NCBI GenBank assembly: GCA_001695595.3 | Contig: MBPM02000006.1 | Span: 992,001 to 1,056,000 of the forward strand | Reading direction: 5' to 3' | Length of the DNA stretch: 64,000 nucleotides | Origin: Plasmopara viticola | Taxonomy: Eukaryota > Oomycota > Peronosporomycetes > Peronosporales > Peronosporaceae | Part shown: piece after piece, positions 9,853 through 21,436 of the stretch | Layout: the number at the start of each line of letters is the position of its first letter | How positions within the stretch are numbered: the stretch's first letter is position 1 | Position numbers and translations under genes: made by a program | The notes under the pieces: generated by a model | Told to the model about the DNA's origin: nothing | Database searches by the model: none | Seen by the model: the letters and a program-made list of their open reading frames with translations, nothing else

Positions 9853-12800
9853 TCGTCGTCCTTTGGGCAACAAAAACATGGTGAGGACGTCCCGATTAGC
9901 GCTCAAAAACTCGAGCACTTGACGCTCTATCAGTCTTCGCGTCGACGGTTCGAGCATGCTACCGCCACGGCCAACACGCTCCTCGGCCAAAGCCATGGCG
10001 CCCATGGTATCGCCCGTTTCGCGCATGAACGCCACCACGTCATCCGCAATCGCACGAGTTCCGTCGTCCTTAGCCAAAAGCGTGCGCAATTGCACACGGA
10101 AGGCTGGAAACCGGTCGTGATAGAGAGCGCTGGCCCACGGTTGTGCAAAATACGCGATCCAGTCGACCACTTTGCCTGCAGCATACGACGCCAGCGCACT
10201 GTTGAGGTACGCTTCGTGTAATCCCACAAGGTTTTGCAGGTGGCGGACGGGCACGGGACCGTCTCCGAAATACTCGATTCGATTCAAGACGCCTACATCG
10301 TCAAACAGCAGACAAGTATACCTTGCTAATTGACTCGTTCCACTGGCAGGACGAGACGGTGCTCGGGTGTCTGTATCAACCAGGTTCACGTCCGTCGCTT
10401 GAGATGCCGTGTTTGTAGACAGTGCTATCAAGGCCAATGTATTGGTAAGCGTCGGCACGCTAATCTGTACGTAGTGTTTCCCACCGGGCACAATAGCGCT
10501 ACGGATAACAGGCACCTCCATCTCGGGCGGTGGGACCATGCGCGCCTGGATCGATTGTGTAGATGGCGAGTGCGCGGTCGAGGACGGATCGGGAAGAGCG
10601 AGCGGATCGAGCAGCTGAAGCAGCGATTTCGCAAGCAATTCGCCACCTTCGCGACTGTTGTAGTTTTCGTGCAACTTGGCCTTCACAAAGCGTCGGGAGA
10701 ATCGGCACAGCGTTCCGGCAGCCAGCACGTGGGCATCAGTCGTGCGCATCTCGCCATCCACAACAAGCCGTCCGTCGTACACGAGACCACTATCGTTGAT
10801 GGCACGAAACACATCGGCGTCAGAGTCATTCTGTTGACAGCACAGCAACCATGAACACAATAGAAGCTCTCCTTCGTTCGCACCGCTATGCAAGGCGTCA
10901 TCCGAACTCGGTGTTTTCTCCAGAGACAAGACGCGGACGCCTTGGAGCTCATTATCGTTCTCTAACGTCGTCTCGATTCCAATAATCGTTGTGGCTGGAT
11001 AAAGTGAGACTCCATTCGTCTTGTATTGCGTGTCCACTTCAGCGCGCACTACTGCGTCGTCAAACATGCCACATCCATTGTTGCGTAATGGAGAAACGTG
11101 ATGAATGCGACTACCTTGAATTCCACGAGTCAGCAACGCCTGGATCACCTGGAGTGCCAACAAAGAGCTGCCGTACACTACAAAAATATCTCCGTCTTCA
11201 CCACGTTCGGTTGCTTGCCTCTTGTCAATCATCGTGTGAAGCCGTTGGGCCGTTGGTAAATCACCCAGCGCCATCATTTGTGTCGGCATGACTGGAGGGA
11301 AGTACATTGCTTTGATCGCTTTACCATCAGCTCCACTAAAGTCTTCATCAACAAAACGTGGAAGCTTTCCGAGGGCAGTACATGTGCCGTCTTGTAGCCC
11401 CGCTGTGAGCGCCAGGTAATCGTATGGGATACACGAACCATCTTGAAGAATGACGGCTCGAGTCTTTCGATCGAGACACACCAGTTTGCTTGCAAGAATG
11501 CGCACGTGAGTGCGTAAACTGTACTGTTCGAGCTCCACTGCAGTAAATAAACTCTTTCGCGCAAAGTCTGAAGGCCGGGATATCGTTACGTCTTCCTCTT
11601 CATCCATCGGGGCAACCGTTAGTCCATGAGGAGAAATAAGCGTGAGATTTGTAAAGTGCAAGTACGGAATAGCCACCAGGCGAGTTAAACAACTCAGCGC
11701 TGCATCAGATGCTCCCACGAATACAATCCGCTGATTTACTGTCAATTTGGGCTCTGAAAGCAGGCGTTTCGGCAAAACAAACAACGAAAATGTAGCACAA
11801 ATGGCTGCTCGTCGGTTCCACTCCAGATCATCTTTCACGTCGTCGTCCACGTCTTCATGATTCTTGTCCACAGCTTCTAACGTTCGTGCTGCGCTTGATC
11901 GTACACTTTGTCGAGGCGGAGCGAGTACAAAGTTCTCTAATGCCCCAAATGATTTAATACTTGACGTGTCGACTCCTCCCGTCGGCACTTGATACAAAAG
12001 ACAAGTCTTTTGAAAAAGACGCATGAGCTCAAGCAAGATAAAACGCGAGCACAATGCAAAAATGGGATTGAGGATCAAATGACGTACAAACGCCAGGTTT
12101 TTAGGACGGTGAAGTTTCATGCGTGCCACACGATCGATATCAAAGTGGTGAGAGAGCAAATTCGCCACTTCTGGCTGTCTTGCAAGCGTAGCAAGCCCCA
12201 CAACGTGTCCGTTAGCACGCACGACAAATGCTGCGTGTCGCGGCGAGTCTTCCAGGTCGATTTCCGCGTCTTCATGGGCACGTACAAGGTCTTGATCGAG
12301 AGCCAAGCGTGTTTGGCGACTGAATCCAGTCATGAGCGGAGCCAATTCTGCCGTATCTCCAGCGGTAGTAGTGCCACTTGGAAGCAGACGTTGAACATCC
12401 ATCCGTACAGGGTGAAGAACGGTGCGACCATCGCTCGTACGGGGACAGAAGAAGGAGATGGCATCGCGATGTAGCACATAAAGCGCGTGTGTGAACGCAC
12501 TTGCTGGTTTGGCCGGGATTTGAGAAAAGAATGCGAGACACGAAGGCTCTCGTGCGTGTGTAGGCAACGTAAACAGGCAATAGTCGCGAGTGGGGTAGGC
12601 AGCAAACGCTGCTGTAAGGAGATCCATTGATGCCGAGCGATCAAACGCATCGTCACCAACGCAAAATAATGTGATAGCAAAGCAATTTAAGCGCGCTTCA
12701 GCACGTAGATGATGTGAGAAACTTTTGGCTCCACTTTGTTGCAAAAGACGTGTCTCTACATCTTTACAACGTTGCAGGATTGGAGCAACGAACGCCTTCG

Positions 12801-15121
12801 TGATCAAGTGGGCCGGTTGTAACCCGTCAGCTCGAATAATCTGTACACTTGCGCCATTGCTGCCGTGGTAAGCTTTGAAAGCAGCTGAGACGCCATCGCT
12901 ATGCGCGTGGAATTGCCCCAGTCGCGTACGTAGCGTTTCCTCCGTGTCATCACTCCGCTGAATCACACGCGCCTGTATTTCAGGCGGTGGTGGATTAAAG
13001 GCGACGTGATACGTTTTACCAGTCTCGGGGTCAACGCGACGTCCAGCAATCCGGCGTACCACTTCGTCGTCCGGCACATCGAGTTCAAACACACAGTCCG
13101 GCGCAGCTTTTCCATCACGAGCGGCTAACAAAGCCTCAGCTTGTGTTGTTGTGCGAGGAAACCCATCGAGTAGCCAACCTCGACTCTCACAATCTGGCTG
13201 CATTATTCGCTCCAGCACGACGTCGACGATCAGCTCATCGGGGACTAATTGACCACCATCCATGTAGCCTTGGGCCTGGATTCCTAACGGTGATTTATCA
13301 CGAATCGCCTGGCGTAGTAGATCCCCAGTAGATAAATGCACAACATTCAACAACGCTACTAGCTTTTCACACTGCGTGCCTTTGCCTCCCGCCGGAGGAC
13401 CCGAAATTACGAGCTTTGGTGGCGTCATTTCACCCCGTTTTATCAAGATTCGCAGCTTTTGCACTGTCTTGATCAGGCGTATCTGTTCAATAATGTGCTG
13501 GGCTACTACGTGCTTAGATTGGAGTCCATTCACCGTGATGATTTGTGCACCAGCATCAGAACCTGGTACAGCTTGAAAAGCAGATAATACAGAGCCCAAA
13601 TGCTTGTGAAACGTCGAAAGACGCTCGCGTATAGTTGCCTCCGTATCGTCGCTTCGTTGAACGAGCCGGGCGAGTATATCTTTGTCCTCTGGAGGCGGAT
13701 TAAACTCCAGATGGTACGTCTTGCCTGTTTCCGGGTCAACTCGACGCCCTGCGATACGTCGTACCACTTCCGTATCGGGTACATCCAGAACAATGACTGC
13801 ATCGGGACAGAAACCTGCAGCTAGGAGTGCTTGAGCTTGCAAAGCGGTACGTGGAAATCCATCCAGTAACCAGCCTCGCGTTTCACAATCAGGTTGAGAC
13901 AATCTTTCAAGGACTACGTCGACAATCAGTTCGTCAGGCACCAACTGGCCCGAGTCCATGAATTGCTGAGCTTGGCTTCCCAATGATGATCCACACGCTA
14001 CCGCTGCACGTAAGAGATCACCAGTCGAAAGATGAAGCACATTAAAGGCTTCGATTAAAAGTTCGCACTGTGTCCCTTTCCCTCCCGCCGGTGGACCGGC
14101 AATCACGAGTCTGGGTGGTGTGATCGTGTTACCCATGTCAGTACTCTTAGACAAATCATTCAGCGAGTTCAAAGCGAAATTGTCTTGCAAAGTGCAGACG
14201 TCGATCTGATCGGAAAGTGCCATTAAACCAACTGCTCGACTCGAGCTTCCACTACTCGCTGTACTACTCAACGTTTCAGCAATGAGGCAAATGTTGTGCT
14301 CGTCTTGGTCGTGAATGAGTTCAGCGAGAAAATAGTCCCCAAACGTCGAGGAAACAACCTCAGCTTGTGCTGCTAGAATGGGCGCTAAATCGTCGTGGTC
14401 TTCCACTCTTGCGCGACGGACGTGAAGGGGAGGGTAGAATGCCTCTACCTTTGCTTGGTACACGCTGAACTGACTAAAAGTCGTAGAGTGCTCGGCAAAC
14501 TGTTGCTCAATTCGTTTCCACTCGAGCATAGTCGCTTGTGACCCTCCTAAAACTTGCATTGGAGATGGACGACTTGGTACCGGTTCGAAGAACTTAGCCA
14601 ACGCTGGCTCGGTCTCAAAAAGGTTCACACTTTTCGGTACCACAAGCAATACACACTGTTTATTCACTAAAGTTCCAAACATGGTCTGCAATAAATGCTT
14701 TAACACCGGTGGACGGCCCGTAATCATTTGTCGCTGGGCAAAAAAAGCCAGAAAGAGGAAGGAGGAAGCCTATCAACCCGAATGGAGATGAGAATTAGGC
14801 ATATAATCAGTCAATAAAAGAGTAAAGTCACGACCGTACAGGGGGGAGTTCAAACGTGTGCTCAAGAAATGTCGGATAGCAAGCTATATCGGCCAATTCT
14901 CCCGTTGGAGAGCTGTCAAAAGCGGCAAAACCTAAGATCCGTTCGGGTCTCATTGGATCTGTCGCTGTCAACGCGAGGAATGACGTCTCAATGACGGCAC
15001 TTATCTGTGTATGACCAAAGTATGCACGTCGAGCATCTTTACTGGGTGAGTCCAGCTCAAGGATCTCGTTCTCGTCACGCTCTTCGCTGCGTCGGATTGC
15101 GTAGAGCGCTGAGTGCTCCAT
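9835..15121 (-). CDS. CFAP61: CFAP61-like axonemal protein with two inserted adenylate kinase domains
   Basis: A two-exon gene encoding about 1726 residues. Exon 1 (15121-14840) starts with an ATG and gives 94 residues of the CFAP61 N-terminal (GNAT-like) region. Exon 2 (14733-9835) continues in frame. After more GNAT-like sequence, two tandem adenylate kinase domains follow, each with a P-loop GPPAGGKGTQ (residues near 307 and 543), STGDLLR, LLDGFPRT and the lid motif GRRVDPETGKTYH. CFAP61 sequence then resumes: a second GNAT-like part, a Rossmann FAD/NAD-type fold (IVFVGASDAALS, near 1093), and the family's C-terminal signature (NLVGLHEAYLNS, PWASALYHDRFP). CFAP61/FAP61 belongs to the calmodulin- and spoke-associated complex at the base of axonemal radial spokes. 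The kinases (2 ADP to ATP+AMP) could buffer ATP in the flagellum; that is inference. Presence of this gene suggests motile zoospores. Confidence 0.87.
14734..14839 (-). other. Intron 1 of the CFAP61-like gene (106 bp)
   Basis: On the minus strand the intron begins GTACGG and ends with a pyrimidine tract and GCCCAG. A branch-like CTGATTA lies inside. Removing it joins two frames that each carry parts of the CFAP61 N-terminal domain, in the same phase, and skips stop codons in all frames. Confidence 0.8.
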
Positions 15122-15249
15122 GTTCGATTTGGTTTCGAATGAAAGGTCTTTCGACCAGAGTTTTTTTGGCCTACCTTACAAAAATCACAATACTTTGAAT
15201 AGTAAAATAGTATATTGTAGTCTACATACGAAAATCAAGTTTAATCTGA
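15122..15249. promoter_or_regulatory. Short spacer, likely CFAP61 promoter
   Basis: Only 128 bases separate the CFAP61 start from the acyltransferase stop, both on the minus strand. The CFAP61 promoter must lie here or within the 3' end of its neighbour. The spacer is AT-rich; no defined element recognised. Confidence 0.35.
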
Positions 15250-16938
15250 CTAGGAATTGACAAAATTACTACTTTCGGGCATTGAACCACGTAAAACTTC
15301 CATTTTATTGCGGACATACCAGAGCAATTCCGGAAATTGTTTCACCAATTGTTCAAAGCATTTAAACGTGATTCCTTCCCCGTCTTCTGCCTGGTTGTGG
15401 GAAGCCTGACGTAATGCTGCCGTGACACTGGCCTCAGACACGCCGTAGAAATCGCGTTGGAACAGCAACATTCGTTCCAATTCGGTGGCGTCAATAAGTC
15501 CATTATTATTGAGATCATAGAGGTGAAAAGCAAACTTTGCCAAAGCGTCATTGCCTCCATTCAGACTTTGCGGGTTTAATGCACGCAGAGCCAAACACAA
15601 CTCGCGGAAATCAATGAGTCCACTGTCGTCCACGTCCACGAGGTCAAAAAGCTGGTCGACGATCACTGTGTCATCGGCTGGAAACAGTGCACGTAGTTCC
15701 TGCATCGATAGCTGACCATCTTTGTCTTTGTCATGCTGACGAAAGTACGCAACGAGGTGGTCGACGTCGTTCTGTTTAAGAGCTGTCAGCGAAATCACTT
15801 CATTCACGTTTGTTAACGGTACGACGTGTTTAGTGGCGTAATCACCAATACGCATAAGCATCGCAACATCCTCGTACGCATGGTTGGTGGTCGGAATCCC
15901 AAGCGTCTGCGCCATAACTTCGCGTACATTATTGGCGTACAATTGGGAATCGTGTTGTTCTTGCTCGGACGGGTAATACACTGGTAGAATCTCGACTTCT
16001 AAGCGGTTGTACACTTGACACAACACGCGCAACGCCAAGTAAAGACCCGAGACACCAGGTGGCCAACTTGGATCAAAGTGTTTGTGCGGATAACGTAGGA
16101 CAATTGGCTGACATGGGACCCCCGAGACAAAGGACCCGACTTTGAATTTACAAAGGATTGTTTGATTCGAAGTCGTACCTTCGGGAAACACGAGAAGCGG
16201 CGGTTTGGTGGAATCTGCGACGTGTGACGTAATGTCGTGCATCGCTCGTCGCCGTCCTTCGGGGGTTCCTCTGTCGATCAGAATGGGATGAAGCATCTGC
16301 ACAATCCGACTCACGAACGGAAGATTCACCACGTCCGTCTTCATCGCAACGCTGGGCGATAACAACGTAAAGATGTAAAGCCCGTCGAAAAACGTCAAGT
16401 GGTTGCTTACGATCACGCGTGGCAGCGTGCAGCGACGAAAGTTGGGTGGGTACGTCACCGGAATCCAGTAAAAGCCGACAATAAACATGAGCGACCGCAG
16501 CAAGTATGGAACAGGCGACCCAATGATGCGTCTCCACCGCGGGAGAGGCGGACGAGATCCCGTACCAGCCTCCAGAGGTTTGTAACCGAGGAGAGCCAAG
16601 TGACTAACTAAAGTGAGGAGAAAAGTCACGCACAGGAGCAAGATGACGCGAAGCAGTGGCACGCCCAAGAGACACAGGATGGTCATCTTGATCTTCTCGT
16701 ATGTGTCCACGGGCGTTGTGTAAGTAAATGGATTAAACTTTATGGCAGAAGCGCCATCACTCGATGGTGCCGTCACGTACGCACCGCCCGCCATCGCTGC
16801 TGACTCGGATGCTGTGACTTTTGTGCTCATGTTGATGGCGTAAGAAAGTGGCGATCCTTGCTGAGTGAGTGGGGAATATATCGGATCTCGTGGAGGAGGA
16901 GGCGACCGGCAGACCATCAACAAAGCGGTTGAGCTCAT
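15250..16938 (-). CDS. LPCAT/PlsC-type lysophospholipid acyltransferase with EF-hands
   Basis: A 562-residue single-exon gene starting at an ATG. It resembles LPCAT1/2: an N-terminal region with hydrophobic membrane segments (about 83-118 and 146-164), then a PlsC acyltransferase domain with motif I NHLTFFDG (near 178-185, the NHx4D catalytic pair) and motif III FPEGTTSN (near 248), and then EF-hands: DKDKDGQLSMQEL (near 400), DVDDSGLIDFREL (near 436) and DLNNNGLIDATEL (near 471). Such enzymes transfer acyl chains from acyl-CoA to lysophosphatidylcholine or related lysolipids in the ER or lipid droplets. The EF-hand loops keep acidic ligands, so calcium sensing is plausible. I cannot tell substrate preference. 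It sits just downstream of the CFAP61 gene on the same strand; no functional link is evident. Confidence 0.88.
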   Translation of the reverse strand: MSSTALLMVCRSPPPPRDPIYSPLTQQGSPLSYAINMSTKVTASESAAMAGGAYVTAPSSDGASAIKFNPFTYTTPVDTYEKIKMTILCLLGVPLLRVILLLCVTFLLTLVSHLALLGYKPLEAGTGSRPPLPRWRRIIGSPVPYLLRSLMFIVGFYWIPVTYPPNFRRCTLPRVIVSNHLTFFDGLYIFTLLSPSVAMKTDVVNLPFVSRIVQMLHPILIDRGTPEGRRRAMHDITSHVADSTKPPLLVFPEGTTSNQTILCKFKVGSFVSGVPCQPIVLRYPHKHFDPSWPPGVSGLYLALRVLCQVYNRLEVEILPVYYPSEQEQHDSQLYANNVREVMAQTLGIPTTNHAYEDVAMLMRIGDYATKHVVPLTNVNEVISLTALKQNDVDHLVAYFRQHDKDKDGQLSMQELRALFPADDTVIVDQLFDLVDVDDSGLIDFRELCLALRALNPQSLNGGNDALAKFAFHLYDLNNNGLIDATELERMLLFQRDFYGVSEASVTAALRQASHNQAEDGEGITFKCFEQLVKQFPELLWYVRNKMEVLRGSMPESSNFVNS

Positions 16939-17744
16939 GTTGTTTACGTATGTCGGCGGTGAATAAGTCTAACCGTTGTCCTCTTCGAATCGATTTAGCG
17001 ATAAAATCAGCAGCTCAATTACTAGTGAGTTTGGTATCAGTTGCCCAATCAAAGGATCTATAATGCGTCGTCTCACTTTCCATCCTTTAATACATTCACC
17101 AAAAGTCCCTTATAATCATACTAGACCATGATTGGGTTACTGGCTGACAATATAGAAAAGCTGTCCAGCTCAATACATGGGTACATGGAACTCGGAGTGT
17201 CTAACGCTTGCAAAACGCCGCAATTCTTTATTTGTCGCGGTAGATAGCTAACGCTTCACCGTACACAATTATTTTCACCGGGATCAGCGCGAGCACGACG
17301 CAATATAGATCACCTATCTACATAAATTAAATGCGAGCGCAGTGCAAAACTTTTAGCATTTATACTACTGAAGCATTATCCTGGCGACAAATCGCGGATG
17401 TGTATAAGTTACTTAAATGAATGATTGCACTTGAGACACTAGCTGACCAGTTTTTTTTCTTTAGCATGTGTACAGGAAAGTTCTTCCACAGAATGCACAT
17501 TGCATTTCCTTCTACCTCTAGCAATCAATAATCGATTGGTATAACAAAAGCATTTTTGACTGCCTCTCCTTTTTTATTCATTTCTTTACCTTGTAACTTA
17601 TCATTTTTTATGGCTTCGATTATGCAGAAAGCCTACGTAAGACGAGTAACGCTAGAAAAGTAACATATTTGGCCCCACGTGTCAATGAGTAATTCGAGTA
17701 ACGCGAGTAACTTGATGCTAGTACGAACGCTGGAGTCTACATGT
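16939..17744. other. Gene-free AT-rich spacer
   Basis: About 800 bases upstream of the acyltransferase gene. Apart from its presumed promoter I see only AT-rich unique sequence and short poly-T runs. No coding frame of note. Confidence 0.4.
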
Positions 17745-18540
17745 TACATTTTCGTGTCAGTCTAACGGTATGCTGACAGCGCATGGTGCTGACGAGACAC
17801 CAACGATAATTTTATGTGTATGGATTTATCAGAAGTGCGACCAATTAATCACGGAATGAGCCGCTTGAAAATTCCGTTAAGCTAGCACCGCCATGGATAA
17901 TTTCGTGATGCATAAGGCCTCGAGCAAACTTGGAAGACGGAATGTGCTCGATCAAATTGTAAATTTTGCAGGCCAAGAGGCATCAGAAAGTGCATGCGAC
18001 GAGGAACCGGGCGCGAGTCGCGGTATTTTCCCGTGCAGGTGAGGCACTTCGGTCTGCGGCTGCGCAGGCAATTCTTTAACTTCGAATATCGGGCCGCTGC
18101 CATGGGCCCAACAAAAGCCACTACGGCTTTGGTCAACACGCTGGCAGTGGGACCACCACCGTGTCCGCGGCACAGGCTGCGACTTAGCGAGATGTTGTCG
18201 CGATCAGGATCTTGGCAGCGCTTGCTACGATTACAGCTAGCTCTACTGCGGTAGCGGCGATTAACATGTACGCTCGGCTCACTAACGTGTTGCTTGCATG
18301 GGTGAATACGGAGGCTGCTGTCGTTGCTGGAAGTAGCTGCAGCAGGTTCGTGGCCAAAGACGCAACGGAACTCGCATTAGTATAGGTACACTTGTATGTT
18401 GGTAAAAAGCAAACTGCGTCTGTGGCTGCTGAGAGTGCAGCAGAGAAAGCGCACGATCAGCGTCATTAAGCATGGCGGCAGACTGCTCAATCTTTGGCTG
18501 ATGTGTTATTAAAAACGGGTGAAGCTTCTGAGAAGTGGGT
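17745..18540 (+). repeat. Third, partial copy of the arm-end repeat
   Basis: This segment matches, with many differences and an internal frame break, the outer part of the two inverted arms: 61.84-62.62 kb in the same orientation and 30.5-31.3 kb in the opposite one. Shared landmarks are acgagacaccaacgac, atgtgtatggatttatca, the caacaaaagccactac block and gcatggcggcagactgctca. So the arm sequence is a dispersed element rather than unique flanking DNA. The copy ends shortly before the foldback element and the first CRN pseudogene. Confidence 0.75.
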
Positions 18541-18736
18541 GCTGTTAGACTAAGACGCACGTCGTGACCACGTGGCATCACAATAGACAAGGAGCGGTCG
18601 CTCTTTGTGCTCAAAGTCGTCTCATTGCCTAAAGCTGAATGAGGCTTTTGTGCAGAAAGAAAGTCGTTTTCAAACATCACCATCATCAGTGGAAACAGGG
18701 CCGAAAATAAAAGCCGCAAGTCTCCGTGAGGCAGTA

Positions 18737-18910
18737 CATACAATGGCCTTCTTAAGAGTAGGGCGTACGCAATGGTACTCTTCATGTACATGAGAGGTGC
18801 AATGGCACCATTGCGTACACTCTAGTCTTAAGAAGGCCATTGTATGCACTGGGTAGAGCGTACGCAATGGTACTCTTGATGTACTCTTCATGTTCCATTG
18901 CGTACGCTCT
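18737..18910. repeat. Foldback element: two consecutive hairpins
   Basis: The sequence catacaatggccttcttaag near 18737 returns as its reverse complement ending near 18846, with gtacgcaatgg and its complement closer to the centre. A second inverted pair, agagcgtacgcaatgg and ccattgcgtacgctct, follows at about 18854-18910. The gtacgcaatgg core thus occurs four times in alternating orientation. This resembles a small foldback or MITE-like element. No coding capacity. Confidence 0.7.
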
Positions 18911-18980
18911 GATCTTGAAAAGGCCTAGAGTACCCTAGACCCCAGTCGCTGAAGAAAAGAAACATGACGTTGGTAAAGCT

Positions 18981-18992
18981 GCGGTGTGGTGT
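18981..18992. repeat. LINE target-site duplication, left copy
   Basis: The 12 bases GCGGTGTGGTGT are repeated exactly at 20144-20155, on the other side of the LINE. Confidence 0.85.
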
Positions 18993-20143
18993 AATGTAAT
19001 GTAATGTAATGTATTACGTTATCGCGTTGCCAAGGTATGCACGTGCTAGGCTCAGTCTGGCTAGTCCACGGCATAGAGTGGTGTCCGCATACGTCGAGTC
19101 TCGTTCGGCGGGCAGTGCATCCAGCACCGAGGTCGTGAGGGTCTTCCATTTCTTTCAGTCTTGTGCAAGGGTACGTACCACTTCGAGGTCTTGTGCTATC
19201 CGGAGTCGAAAGTCGGAGCCATGGGAAACAAGATAGTGGTCGAGTGTCGAGGAGAGCGTGGTGCGGGGACGTCCGCGCCATTTTGCTGCGGTGGAGAAGA
19301 AGTAGGCACGCATCTGGAGGTTAGCTGGAATGTCGGGATTGCGGCGAAGTACATGGCCAAACAGGCGCCAGCGAGCTTTTGTCAGTCGTAGTCTCAGCGG
19401 CCGCTCATCACAGAGGTCGTAGAGTCTTGCATTCGAAATGGGTCGGGGGTAGCGATAGCCAAGAGCGTAGCGAAGCTGGCGGCGATGGAAACTCTCGAGG
19501 CCGTGGAGCTCTGACTTGGTAAGAGCCCAGTTGTACAGCAGAATCGGTAGAACGTAGGTGTTGTACAATCGAATGCGTGTCTTGGGTGAGATGAACGTGG
19601 GGCGGAGCCAGACGGACCAGAGGCGGTGGAGCGCGAGGGTGGCCAGGGACTTGCGTCAAGATAGATCTTTAATATCGCCGAAGAGTGTTCCGAGCTTCTT
19701 AGTGTGGTGCCAGGTATCTTCTCGGGATCGGGCGTGTCGAGTGGCGCCCGACGGGTTGCAGTGGCGGCGGATTTCGGTGACTTCGGTCTTGGCTTCGTTT
19801 TTTTTTAGGGTTAGAAGGAAGTCATCAATGCGGTGCTCACCTCTATCGTAAATCTTGGTTTCTCGGAGGCCAAGGATATCGACGCGGTAGCGCCGGAGAT
19901 CTTCGGGGAGTGTTACGTGCTTCTTGCGCTTCGAACCTAGAGAATTCACATCAAAGGAGCCAATCCGGATGCGGTTGGCGCGGTTAAGGGCGTGGAAGGG
20001 GGTTTGGCCTGGTGCTGGAGACCGTCGCGTCGAGGGTGAGACTCGTTAGAGACCTGCAGATGCCCGAGAGCACCTGCCCGAAGCGCGCGAGCATTAAGCC
20101 CCCGCGCTTGGAAGGAGGGCGTCACCCCAACCTTTTCCGAAAA
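18993..20143 (-). mobile_element. Internally deleted non-LTR retrotransposon (LINE) in CRN gene
   Basis: An element of about 1150 bases lies on the minus strand. Its 3' end (left) is a simple tail of ATTAC-type units (plus-strand aatgtaatgtaatg). It carries fragments of an endonuclease N-terminus and of a reverse transcriptase C-terminus, with the catalytic middle missing. A 12-bp target duplication GCGGTGTGGTGT flanks it exactly (18981-18992 and 20144-20155). A shorter relative at 61485-61815 has the same two ends and also a 12-bp target duplication. Shared ends argue that these are deletion derivatives able to be moved in trans, not random truncations. Confidence 0.85.
19155..19949 (-). pseudogene. 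LINE ORF fragments: endonuclease start joined to RT C-terminus
   Basis: Reading right to left, 19949-19800 encodes an AP-endonuclease-like beginning (RVDILGLRETKI). Directly after an A-rich run, the sequence turns into the region just downstream of the RT catalytic core (HTKKLGTLFGDIKDLS). A frame break follows, then the C-terminal part (YVLPILLYNWAL, ELHGLESFHRRQLRY, RLFGHVLR, KWRGRPR). The catalytic YxDD region is absent, so the element cannot encode an active RT. Confidence 0.75.
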
Positions 20144-20155
20144 GCGGTGTGGTGT
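20144..20155. repeat. LINE target-site duplication, right copy
   Basis: Exact repeat of 18981-18992, marking the 5' end of the inserted LINE and the point where CRN coding sequence resumes. Confidence 0.85.
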
Positions 20156-21436
20156 GTATAACAAATTCTCCGTCGAGATTGAGGACAGTGCGGAGGTCGA
20201 AGCACTGCAGGAGGCTATATTCGACGACATCGGTACCACGAGCGCTTTTCGTTTCCGCCAAGCGCACTAACGCTGTACATGGCGGAGAAGGAAGGCGAGG
20301 ATAAAAAGTGGCTCGAGAGCGACGCCACACTCAAGCCTTTTTTGAAATAAGGACGGCAAGAAAACAGTGAATAAGTGGTAGATATGATTCCCAACTGGAA
20401 GCTCGACGACGATGAGTACTTCAAAAAGGAATTCCAGCCTGGAGACAAAGAGATTCGCATCTTGGTGGAACCGCCAGAAGGTGCCGCCGGTGAGAAATCG
20501 GCAACAGCGAAAATGGAAAGAAAAATCGACGAGATGCTCGGACAAGTTGTGCAGACAAAGCGCAAGCGATACGTCCATTCGGAGATGAGCTCAAACAAGG
20601 GAAACGCGCTTCTGCAGGACCTGAATATATGAGTGAAACCTGTTGGCACGGTTCCATTTACTGCTAGAAACCCAGCTCCGGTTTAAAGAGTCAAGTGGGA
20701 AAGCGTTTGCGATGGACGTGGTCAAAACATTGCGCTCACCGAGGAGCAGCAACGAGAGCGATATTGCGAGTACGTGGAATGCAACATTGGCGATGTGCTC
20801 GCGGAGAAGAAGCTATGCGTGCTCGGCGTGGAAAAAGGCAAGAACATTCTTAGCGTTGCAGTACCTGGTGAAGAAATTAATCATGTTGGACGGACGGATA
20901 TCCTCGTATTGAGTGCTCTCGCAAAGCAATTCCCGCATTGTGTGGAGCTTTTGCCTGAAGTGAAGATGCTGATCGAAGTGAAGAAGGTGGCGAAAGCAGG
21001 TAACGGCTTTCAGGCTTTGTCGGAACTGATCGCACTGGATTTCCTCGTCGATGACCCAGTGATGGCACTGCTAACCAACTTGACTGATCATTGGCAGTTC
21101 TTCTGGGTTTCTGAGAAGAACAACAATCATGTCATCATCTAGACAACGACCATAACCGAACTAGACGCAGCTTTTGCCGTGATCAGGACGCTACTTGCGC
21201 AGTCCCCAACTGGTGATGCAGATATCACTCTTCCATGCTTAAAAGAACCCATGAAGCGACGCAAGCTGGCGAAGATGTTGCCTACAAATAGCAAACGGGG
21301 TGAAAGCAGCGGCATAAGTACCGCTGTCGAAAGAAACTATGATATCGCAAGCGTGCTGGGTCCTGACATTGACATGGCGCGTGCTGCGGCTAGACAAATC
21401 GCTCGAACTATTCCCGTTTTCAGTTTATACACCTGA

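Larger units (their letters stand above)
18964..21436 (+). pseudogene. CRN: Crinkler (CRN) effector pseudogene, split by a LINE
   Basis: A degraded CRN gene. CRNs are secreted oomycete effectors with a conserved N-terminal translocation region and variable C-terminal domains that act in the host cell. The frame opens at ATG 18964 and is cut after about nine codons by a non-LTR element (18993-20143). It resumes at about 20156 with an N-terminal fold ending in an LxLYxA motif (TLYMAEK, near 20265), which corresponds to the LxLFLAK motif. The C-terminal part (20375-21436) contains KRKRYVHSEMSS, a [15 protein letters not shown] block, [11 protein letters not shown], a [22 protein letters not shown] block and [16 protein letters not shown], strongly like a CRN C-terminal domain. 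At least four further stops or frameshifts lie between these blocks, so the gene is dead even without the insertion. A second decayed paralogue lies at 36.6-38.0 kb. Confidence 0.85.

Noticed and set aside
10330..10854. Long plus-strand frames opposite the CFAP61-like gene
   Set aside because: Arginine/cysteine-rich shadow translations of a strongly supported gene; no independent motif.
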